The position numbers were made by a program, and so were the translations under genes. This document shows, in pieces, positions 1 to 5,798 of a stretch of 6,848 nucleotides of DNA (position 1 is the first letter of the stretch; every line of letters begins with the position of its first letter). Under the pieces are notes generated by a model. The model was not told the DNA's origin. It was given only the letters and a program-made list of their open reading frames with translations, and did no database searches. Location of the stretch: positions 1 to 6,848 of the forward strand of contig CBDFFU010000001.1 of NCBI GenBank assembly GCA_965246875.1. Direction: 5' to 3'. The DNA is from DASWYT01 sp965246875 (GTDB lineage Bacteria; Pseudomonadota; Alphaproteobacteria; Micavibrionales; SZUA-601).

Positions 1-1919
1 GAATTAACGATTGGCGATGGTCGCCATTTTTGATCATGACGCAGCATCAAATGACGATCGGGACTATCCAGCAACCCAAAAAAACTGCCGATGGTATAAT
101 AAAGATGCCCGCTCGCCGGGGCTTCAATATAAACCGCATTAATGCGGTGGTCACTTTGAACGCGTGGCAGCGAACTCGCAATAGGCTCTTCTGTGAATTG
201 ATCCACACTATCAAATAAATGTGATTTGGTGTGCCGGCGCATGTCGTCCAGGCCCAACTCATAATTCGTGACAAAAGATTGGAACCCATTCCCGTCAGGA
301 TCCAATGCAAGCAGTTCGGTTTCAGCAGGGATAGACCGTGCCAAATCTTGCCCTAGTTGCCGCGCCTCACAAAGACTTGGCTTGGACTGAGGGGTCAGCC
401 AAATCGGCTTCAGCCAGAATATGCCGGGCAAGATACCGATGCTGAAAATGGTCAGAATGATAAGTCCGGCCCGGTTGAAATAGCGTTCCAGCAAGGGGCG
501 TACAGCCAACCAGACAGCAATGATACCTAGCAAGCCAATATGGGTTGCAGAACGGTAAAACGAGGTGGCACGGCGATATTCTTCACCTTTGGTGGCATCG
601 GCGCCAATATTGGCAACCACCAGAAAGAGCATGTAGCTGAAAGACATAACAGCGGTTAACAGGCAGATAAACTGGAGTGCGGTTTTTTTCTTTTGAAAGG
701 CGGCACTAAGTCCGTACAGGCTAACGCCGAACATGAGCAGGCAAAAAGCCCAGTGCGGTGCCAGATTGGTCAGCAGCGCCTCGGAAATGGTCGGGAATTG
801 GCTCCAGCGCCAATCATGGATCGGCATTAATTTAAAGCCGCCCGTCGGTAATGAATACTGGGCATAGCTTTGCCAAAGCATGCAGAGCAACCAAGCCGGG
901 ACCATGGCGGGGACCAGCAATTGTAAAGCGCTGAAAAAGCCGCGTTGACGTGCCGCAGCAATAATGAACGCAATAACCAGGAGGCTGAGGAGAATAACAT
1001 TGATTTGCCGTAACTGGATCAGCGCGATGGCAGTCAACATGATTTGCCAGGCGATAGCGATACCGCGGATTTTATCAGCGCTTTGTAAAGCAGTGTAAAA
1101 ATTCAATAACAGCAACCCGCAAAAACCGACCGCGATGCTGGTCGGCAAATCAGGTTGGCCGGTAATTGAAAAACTGGGATCAAAACTGGGGTTAAACAAA
1201 GTTGTCAATGCAACTGTAAAGCACGGAAAGGCTAATTTTTGTAATGCCGAAGTCGGAATCACGGGTTTTTTTGCAATACCGGAATCCGGGGTCATTTCAC
1301 TTAGCCCCCAGGCAAAGCACACCAGCAGGAGCCAATTGACCATGGCGCTGCCCTGAACCACAAAAGCATTGTTCAAGAGCGAAACCATGTAGCCCAGATA
1401 AGCTGCGGCATAAGGCGAGCCTGCCCATTGCGCATAAGACACGTCCAGCAGTTGATCCGGTATCGTGTCATGCCGCCACAAGAACAAGGCATTGGGCGAC
1501 CAGCGTGAGAAATCAGCCCATCCCACAATGCCGCTCAGATTAATGTAAGGCAGTAGCCAGGCTTGCAAGGCCAGGGCCCACAGAAGCCAGGGCGAACAAA
1601 ACAAGCCACGCTGGTTCAGCAGTTTTCGGTACAGGGTTATAATCGCTAGAACTTCAATCGAAATTGCCGTGATCGTCAAAGGCAGATGCAGCATGACGCT
1701 ACTCAGCGTAAACATCAGCGTGGCCAGACCCCACCCGGTGATGACATCGGCCGGCATCCAGCGCCGTGCGCCACCAATATAATTCCCGATCGCAATCAGA
1801 AACAATATGACGATAATGGCACTTAGCGACGATACAGATGCATGCGTATAGCTACTGGCCTGACAGCCGAAATCGATGACAGCATTGCGGCTGTCAAGGG
1901 CCAGTAAGTCTTGGGTCAA
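1..1919 (-). CDS. Large polytopic membrane protein, GT-C-like putative glycosyltransferase (3' end outside window)
   Basis: I translated this frame by hand: 639 codons with no stop, running off the left edge, so the C-terminus is missing. It begins with TTG two bases after the mdh stop, with a weak AAGG ribosome site inside the end of mdh. The nearest in-frame ATG is codon 55, inside the membrane region, so TTG is preferred but not certain. About a dozen hydrophobic segments are visible (for example residues 32-48, 62-79, 80-97, 110-128 and 195-206), followed from about residue 515 by a soluble, probably extracytoplasmic domain. Residues 134-148 (WADFSRWSPNALFLW) resemble the WDEFSHWG-type loop of a family of bacterial membrane proteins thought to be GT-C glycosyltransferases. 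Around residues 444-456, EEYRRATSFYRS resembles that family's second conserved stretch. I recalled these matches from memory and did not search them. Substrate is unknown; a role in surface glycan assembly is inference. Probably co-transcribed with mdh. Confidence 0.8.
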   Translation of the reverse strand, partial: MTQDLLALDSRNAVIDFGCQASSYTHASVSSLSAIIVILFLIAIGNYIGGARRWMPADVITGWGLATLMFTLSSVMLHLPLTITAISIEVLAIITLYRKLLNQRGLFCSPWLLWALALQAWLLPYINLSGIVGWADFSRWSPNALFLWRHDTIPDQLLDVSYAQWAGSPYAAAYLGYMVSLLNNAFVVQGSAMVNWLLLVCFAWGLSEMTPDSGIAKKPVIPTSALQKLAFPCFTVALTTLFNPSFDPSFSITGQPDLPTSIAVGFCGLLLLNFYTALQSADKIRGIAIAWQIMLTAIALIQLRQINVILLSLLVIAFIIAAARQRGFFSALQLLVPAMVPAWLLCMLWQSYAQYSLPTGGFKLMPIHDWRWSQFPTISEALLTNLAPHWAFCLLMFGVSLYGLSAAFQKKKTALQFICLLTAVMSFSYMLFLVVANIGADATKGEEYRRATSFYRSATHIGLLGIIAVWLAVRPLLERYFNRAGLIILTIFSIGILPGIFWLKPIWLTPQSKPSLCEARQLGQDLARSIPAETELLALDPDGNGFQSFVTNYELGLDDMRRHTKSHLFDSVDQFTEEPIASSLPRVQSDHRINAVYIEAPASGHLYYTIGSFFGLLDSPDRHLMLRHDQKWRPSPIVN

Positions 1920-1921
1920 GT

Positions 1922-2884
1922 TTAGGCTGCCTTGTTCAACATTGGTTTGGTGATTTCCATCAGATCTTTCACGGCCTGAACAGATTTGTCGAACATCGCT
2001 TTTTCGTCCGCGTTCAATTTCATCTCGACGACCCGCTCAACGCCATTAGCGCCGATTATGACCGGAACGCCAACATACATGTCCTTGACGCCATATTCAC
2101 CGTTCAGATAGGCAGCGCAAGGAAGCACGCGCTTGCTGTCTTTCAGATAGCTTTCCGCCATTTGAATGGCCGAAGCAGCTGGCGCATAGAATGCTGAACC
2201 ATTTTTAAGCAGCTCGACGATTTCAGCACCGCCATTACGGGTGCGTTTGACAATGGCATCCAGCTTTTCCTGTGTGGTCCAGCCCATTTGCACCAGATCA
2301 GGCAGCGGAATCCCGGCTACAGTCGAATAACGGATCATCGGCACCATGGAATCGCCATGTCCACCCAGGACGCAGGCATAAACATCTTCCACCGAAACCT
2401 TGAATTCCATCGCCAGGAAGGTGCGAAAGCGGGCGCTATCCAGCACGCCGGCCATGCCTACAACGCGGTTGGTCGGAAAGCCGGTCACTTGCTGCATGAC
2501 CCAGACCATCACATCCAGCGGATTGGTAATGACGATGACGAAGGCGTTGGGCGCGTGTTTCTTGATATTTTCGCCAGCCGCTTTGACAATCCCGGTGTTA
2601 ATGCCAATCAGATCGTCGCGGCTCATGCCTGGTTTGCGCGGGATGCCTGCGGTTACGATAACGACATCAGCACCGCTGATCAGGCTGTAATCCGTGCCGC
2701 CTGAGAAAGCACCGTTATAACCTTCAACCGGTGCAGCCTGATAAATATCCAGCGCTTTACCCTGGGGGACGCCATCTGCAATATCGATCAAAACGACATC
2801 GCCCAATTCCTTCATGCCAGCCAGCAATGCCAATGTGCCACCAATTTGACCGGCACCAACCAAAGCAACTTTTTTGCGCGACAT
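1922..2884 (-). CDS. mdh: Malate dehydrogenase, NAD-dependent, LDH-like type
   Basis: Cytoplasmic TCA-cycle enzyme that interconverts malate and oxaloacetate with NAD. The 320-residue length is normal for the LDH-like MDH type found in alphaproteobacteria. Visible motifs are the Rossmann glycine motif GAGQIGG at residues 10-16, the NAD-binding acidic residue in LIDIAD (Asp34/Asp37 region), and the mobile substrate loop IPRKPGMSR with Arg83 and Arg89. Arg83 in this loop (dicarboxylic-acid recognition) supports MDH over lactate dehydrogenase. Also present are ITNPLDVM with Asn121, LDSARFR with Arg152, and the catalytic histidine in GGHGDSM (His176). The ATG start is preceded by a strong AGGAG (2892-2896) seven bases away. 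A membrane-protein gene follows two bases after its stop. In many alphaproteobacteria mdh is followed by sucC and sucD; that is not the case here. A weak candidate -35 (TTGCCC, 2940-2945, minus) lies upstream, but no clear -10 is seen. Confidence 0.98.
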   Translation of the reverse strand: MSRKKVALVGAGQIGGTLALLAGMKELGDVVLIDIADGVPQGKALDIYQAAPVEGYNGAFSGGTDYSLISGADVVIVTAGIPRKPGMSRDDLIGINTGIVKAAGENIKKHAPNAFVIVITNPLDVMVWVMQQVTGFPTNRVVGMAGVLDSARFRTFLAMEFKVSVEDVYACVLGGHGDSMVPMIRYSTVAGIPLPDLVQMGWTTQEKLDAIVKRTRNGGAEIVELLKNGSAFYAPAASAIQMAESYLKDSKRVLPCAAYLNGEYGVKDMYVGVPVIIGANGVERVVEMKLNADEKAMFDKSVQAVKDLMEITKPMLNKAA

Positions 2885-3008
2885 TGAGAATCTCCTGATT
2901 TGAATAAGTTACTGTTTGCTTAGACCTAATTCCCGTTTGGGGCAAGACTGGCATTTGATAAAGGGCAGGCAGAGAAACTTCTTTTTCTAGCGATTGTGTG
3001 GCATATTA

Positions 3009-3032
3009 TTACCCACGACTCATCGTGGGTAA
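3009..3032. repeat. Perfect inverted repeat (10-bp arms, 4-base loop) in the FAS1 leader
   Basis: The left arm TTACCCACGA (3009-3018) is exactly mirrored by its reverse complement at 3023-3032, with loop CTCA between. The right arm ends two bases into the ribosome site of the downstream FAS1 gene and overlaps the expected transcription start. It could be an operator half-site pair or an mRNA hairpin limiting ribosome access. It has no following T-run, so it is not a normal intrinsic terminator. Confidence 0.75.
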
Positions 3033-3036
3033 GGGA
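3031..3036 (+). promoter_or_regulatory. Ribosome binding site that fixes the FAS1 start
   Basis: AAGGGA lies six bases before the ATG at 3043. This supports that ATG over the in-frame GTG at 2998, which would add 15 residues encoded across the palindrome and would bury the signal peptide. Confidence 0.7.
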
Positions 3037-3042
3037 TGGCCA

Positions 3043-3903
3043 ATGAAATTGTCAGTAAAATTTATCATCGTATTGTTCTTATCCGTACTTGCCGCGGGAG
3101 TGCAGGCTCAAACACAGTCTGACGATGTTTACAAAGTCATTTCCAGTCATAAAGAATTGAGCAAATTCACCGACCTGATTGATAGTGGTGATCTGAAAGA
3201 TTTCTTGAAATCCAAAGACGATGTTATGACGGTTTTTGCGCCGACCAACGACGCGATTGAAAAACTGCCTTCGGCTGTGTGGAAACGCGCCAAGTCCGAT
3301 AAAGCCAAGCTACAATCGCTGATTAAATACCATGTGATTTCGGGCAGTGAAGTATTTTCCGGCAATATCCATGGCCGACGTGCTTCGCCCAGTGCCAGCA
3401 ATGGTGAAAGTCTTTCATTCAATGGTACCGGCAAAACCACCAAGATTAACGAGGCCGAACTGGTGAATGCCGATATTCACGCCAGCAACGGCGTCATCCA
3501 TATTATTGATGCGGTTTTGGTGCCGCCGTCCTTGCAGGATGAGCCGGTTGCGAATGACAGCCCATCCTTGCTCGATCGCCTCAAAGGTACCAATGCGCCC
3601 GATGTAGCGACCAAAGCGGCACTTGTGGCCAAGCCGGTTGTCGCTGAGCCAAAAACGTCAAATGACATAGCTATTAGCGCCACCCCCGCATTGGCGGCAA
3701 CAGCAACGCCGGCAAAATCAGCTGTACCCACGGCAGCAACCTTGAAAAATACAGCTACTGCTAATCTGCTCACTCATACAGGCACTACTGCCAATAGCAT
3801 GCAGCAGACGGCAACGCCTGTGGCCGTGGTTCCAGCACCAGTAGCTGCTCCGGTGGAAGCCCCGGCTGAACCGGCAAGAAAATGGAAGATTTTCGGTTGG
3901 TAA
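3043..3903 (+). CDS. Secreted fasciclin (FAS1) domain protein with Ala/Thr/Pro-rich tail
   Basis: A 286-residue protein. Residues 1-22 are a signal peptide: positively charged start, hydrophobic core VKFIIVLFLSVLAAG, and a likely cut after VQA. Residues about 29-162 form one complete FAS1 domain. It has the first conserved stretch TVFAPTNDAIEKLP (63-76), the central YHVI (96-99), and the closing NGVIHIIDAVLVPP (149-162). FAS1 domains are extracellular folds linked to adhesion or matrix contact; the ligand here is unknown. Residues about 165-278 are a low-complexity Ala, Thr, Pro and Val-rich stretch, probably a flexible linker. The protein ends in a basic, aromatic tail, RKWKIFGW. No lipobox cysteine, sortase motif or C-terminal membrane helix is seen, so it is probably periplasmic or released. 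The ATG start is chosen for its ribosome site and the signal peptide. It converges on the next gene with a five-base gap. Confidence 0.9.
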   Translation: MKLSVKFIIVLFLSVLAAGVQAQTQSDDVYKVISSHKELSKFTDLIDSGDLKDFLKSKDDVMTVFAPTNDAIEKLPSAVWKRAKSDKAKLQSLIKYHVISGSEVFSGNIHGRRASPSASNGESLSFNGTGKTTKINEAELVNADIHASNGVIHIIDAVLVPPSLQDEPVANDSPSLLDRLKGTNAPDVATKAALVAKPVVAEPKTSNDIAISATPALAATATPAKSAVPTAATLKNTATANLLTHTGTTANSMQQTATPVAVVPAPVAAPVEAPAEPARKWKIFGW

Positions 3904-3908
3904 CGGCG

Positions 3909-4097
3909 TCAGCTTTGCTGTTTCTTCATGACATAGCGTAATTTGGCGAGTGCAACATTTTGCAAGGCTTGAACGCTGCCATTGGCGGGGCCCTGAACCA
4001 CCACTTCGGTGCCGCTTACAGGGTCAATGGCAACCATACGCATAATATTACCAATTTGCGAGCGCTCGAAAATAACTTCCTGATATTTTTCTGTCAT
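3909..4097 (-). CDS. Small conserved hypothetical protein (DUF6898-like)
   Basis: A 62-residue protein from the ATG at 4097 (MTEKYQEVIF...). It resembles, from memory, a short alphaproteobacterial family of unknown function (I think DUF6898). The shared pattern is EVIFE, then a GN-containing segment, AIDPVSGTEV (residues 23-32), VQGPA, and a C-terminal ALAKLRYVM helix. No signal peptide or membrane segment is seen, so it is probably cytoplasmic. The frame stays open upstream to ATG 4220, but the extra 41 residues do not belong to the recognised pattern and would overlap the start of the divergent acyl-CoA gene. GTG at 4100 is also possible. The ribosome site is weak (GCGGG four bases before ATG). 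It converges tail to tail with the FAS1 gene. Confidence 0.75.
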   Translation of the reverse strand: MTEKYQEVIFERSQIGNIMRMVAIDPVSGTEVVVQGPANGSVQALQNVALAKLRYVMKKQQS

Positions 4098-4213
4098 CAC
4101 ACCCGCTTTATATACCTGCTGTAGAATGAACTGATTCAGGCCATCCGAGTTTACTTGTAAAGCAGCCACGCACGCGCTTAAAGTGTTTTGCGGCAAGCGG
4201 GGTTGTAATACAA
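4098..4213. promoter_or_regulatory. Divergent intergenic region between the small gene and the acyl-CoA gene
   Basis: 116 bases between two divergent starts. Rightward, TTGTAA (4155-4160) and TTAAAG (4178-4183) are 17 bases apart and form a weak sigma-70-like candidate promoter for the acyl-CoA gene. Leftward, the minus strand reads TATATAAAG shortly before the small gene, which could be a -10, but no matching -35 is seen. Both promoter calls are speculative. Confidence 0.3.
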
Positions 4214-5003
4214 ATGGCATCAAACGAAATAACTGTGATGCGGCGCGGGGCAGGCACCATCCTGACCTTTAACCGAACCGAACATGCCAATGCCATGACC
4301 CTGGATATGGCCAATCAATTTTACACAATCATAAAAAACGGTAACGACCGATCGCAGTATCAGGGCGGTTTTGCTACGTGGTAGCGGCGGTAATTTTATG
4401 AACGGTATGGACATGTCATTCTATACCGGTGATTTGAATGTTGCCTTGGAGCGCGCCAATCAGCTGGTATTGCCCTATCACTCAGCCATTCGCGAATTGC
4501 AGGCCATGGATAAACCGGTGCTCGCCGCTGTTGAAGGAGCGGTAACTGGAAGCGGCATCAGTTTTATGCTGGCCTGTGATCTGGTGATCTCGGCACAGAA
4601 CACCAAGTTTAATTGCAAATTCACTGATTACGGGCTGACGCCGGACGGTGGCTGTTCCTATTTTCTGCCGCGTAAGATCGGCTTAAGCCGTGCCACCGAA
4701 TTGATGATGCTAAGCCAGACCTTTGATGTCGCGGAAGCGGAACGCCTGCATCTGGTCAATAAACCTGTGCCGGACGAGCAGTTAGAGAGTGCGGCGCTGG
4801 AATGGCTCGACCAGTTGGCCGAAGGCCCAACCCGCGCCTATGGGGCGATTAAGAAACTGGCCATGAAATCATTTGAACAAGATATGAATACGCATTTGGG
4901 GCTGGAACATACTTATTTTGGCCATAGCACCCGGAGTTTTGATTTTCGTGAGGCGGTCAAAGCCTTTACGGCGGGGCGGCCGGTTAAGCTTTCTGGCTCC
5001 TGA
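4214..5003 (+). CDS. Enoyl-CoA hydratase/isomerase family protein, broken by a one-base frameshift
   Basis: Crotonase-fold enzyme of acyl-CoA metabolism. The first frame starts at ATG 4214 (MASNEITVMRRGAGTILTF...) and stops at TAG 4382-4384. The conserved rest of the protein is in the next frame, through to TGA 5001-5003. Dropping one A from the A6 run at 4333-4338 joins them into a normal 262-residue protein. Visible motifs are RAVLLRGSGGNFMNGMD (first oxyanion-hole region), AAVEGAVTGSGISFMLACD (second), and LTPDGGCSYFLPR. The acid in TPDGG, with no clear Glu in the preceding FTDYG segment, fits the isomerase/PaaG-like branch rather than a two-glutamate hydratase; this is inference. The substrate is unknown. 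The downstream membrane-protein gene follows after two bases. No strong ribosome site is visible. If the frameshift is real, only a truncated 210-residue product could be started at TTG 4371, and it would lack the N-terminal part of the fold. Confidence 0.85.
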
Positions 5004-5005
5004 TT

Positions 5006-5689
5006 ATGCCGCCATTGCTGCGCTTGATCAAGGATACGGCTTTCGTCAGATATATCAGCCAAAATCCGTTTTCGGTGATGGCATTGGGCAATATTATTGG
5101 TGATCTGGGATATCTGGGCTTCGCTTATGATGCCGGGTATGGCATTAGTCTGCCCAAATTTGCCGGAGCAGTTTTTACGATTGCGGCGCATATTATCTTG
5201 CTGGCCCATGGTGATCGTGATGCCAACCAAATTACGCATGAAGGCAGTGCGGTGGAGCGGTTGATTGCAAAGCTACGCAGCGTAGCAAAAAACATTGTCA
5301 GATGCTTGCCTGATTCACTCCAAATAAAAATTAAACGTAAACCGGTTGGCATTGCCTTTATGATGCTGGCTATGAACGGTGTCGGCTTGCTGGTTGATGC
5401 CAGCCTTAAACTACGGCTTCAGTTCAGCGTGACCATGACCATTCAATTGACGTTGGCGCTGCTGGTGCTGGCTGGATGTCTGGCGTTCGCCTTGGCTGAC
5501 TTTGTGCGGGTCCAGAAAACCACCAATTATCTGTTGAAGGCGGCACCAGCCATTTTGACAGTCGCAAATCTGGTTGGCTTGTTGCTATGTATTGCGACCT
5601 TAAATCCTTTTATTATTCTGTCACTTTTTGCCTACTATACCGCGACTTTTGCCGCGTTCTTCACCAAAATCGATAAGTCGCTAACTTGA
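5006..5689 (+). CDS. Unrecognised polytopic inner-membrane protein
   Basis: 227 residues; I do not recognise the family. Hydrophobic segments lie at about residues 23-41, 51-67, 113-131, 140-166 and 180-219, the last long enough for two helices, giving five or six membrane spans. A charged, mainly basic loop (about 70-112, with RLIAKLRSVAK and IKIKRKP) separates the first two helices from the rest and is probably cytoplasmic by the positive-inside rule. Gly- and Asp-containing helix 1 (GNIIGDLGYLGFAYD) is the most distinctive part. No signal peptide or known catalytic motif is seen. The ATG start lies two bases after the acyl-CoA gene stop, suggesting translational coupling, but no clear ribosome site precedes it. 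A second in-frame ATG (5078-5080, residue 25) falls inside helix 1 and is less likely. Confidence 0.8.
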   Translation: MPPLLRLIKDTAFVRYISQNPFSVMALGNIIGDLGYLGFAYDAGYGISLPKFAGAVFTIAAHIILLAHGDRDANQITHEGSAVERLIAKLRSVAKNIVRCLPDSLQIKIKRKPVGIAFMMLAMNGVGLLVDASLKLRLQFSVTMTIQLTLALLVLAGCLAFALADFVRVQKTTNYLLKAAPAILTVANLVGLLLCIATLNPFIILSLFAYYTATFAAFFTKIDKSLT

Positions 5690-5798
5690 TTATTGCTGAT
5701 TTAGCATAAAATTGCGGCTGGTACTTGAAGCGAGCCACAGAGTAAGCTAAACCCAACTTTTATACCGGCTTTTTGATTGAGCTGTAGCTTGCGGAATT
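5690..5798 (+). promoter_or_regulatory. Intergenic region upstream of the reductase gene, weak promoter candidate
   Basis: TTGATT (5686-5691) and TAAAAT (5707-5712) look like -35 and -10 elements, but the spacer is 15 bases, shorter than ideal. No intrinsic terminator for the preceding gene is visible. Whether the reductase gene has its own promoter or reads through from upstream cannot be decided. Confidence 0.25.

Larger units (their letters stand above)
2885..3042. promoter_or_regulatory. Divergent intergenic region between mdh and the FAS1 gene
   Basis: These 158 bases must carry the promoters for both mdh (leftward) and the fasciclin gene (rightward). On the plus strand TATTAT at 3004-3009 is a good -10 match, but I see no good -35 at 16-18 bases from it. 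If it is used, transcription would start inside the palindrome at 3009-3032. The mdh side has an AGGAG ribosome site (2892-2896) but no convincing -10. The function is inferred from gene orientation, not from a recognised binding site. Confidence 0.45.

Noticed and set aside
30..218. Plus-strand 62-residue open frame
   Set aside because: Antisense shadow of the large membrane-protein gene; no ribosome site and no recognisable protein pattern.
47..310. Minus-strand 87-residue open frame starting MHWILTGMG
   Set aside because: It is out of frame with, and fully inside, the long minus-strand membrane-protein frame that covers 1-1919 without a stop.
1135..1356. Plus-strand 73-residue open frame
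   Set aside because: Antisense shadow of the membrane-protein gene.
2288..2704. Plus-strand 138-residue open frame opposite mdh
   Set aside because: Antisense to a clear malate dehydrogenase; His- and Arg-rich composition typical of a shadow.
2998..3042. Upstream GTG start for the FAS1 gene
   Set aside because: It would put 15 residues, encoded by the palindrome, in front of a good signal peptide. ATG 3043 has a well-spaced ribosome site.
3911..3930. Intrinsic terminator between the convergent FAS1 and small genes
   Set aside because: CAGC-TTT-GCTG gives only a four-base-pair stem with a broken T-tract; too weak to call.
4332..4339. Programmed -1 ribosomal frameshift at the A-AAA-AAC heptamer in the acyl-CoA gene
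   Set aside because: The heptamer is in the right phase for a -1 shift, but restoring the conserved frame needs +1 (or -2). A -1 shift leads to the wrong frame, and a -2 slip would place the P-site tRNA on TAA.
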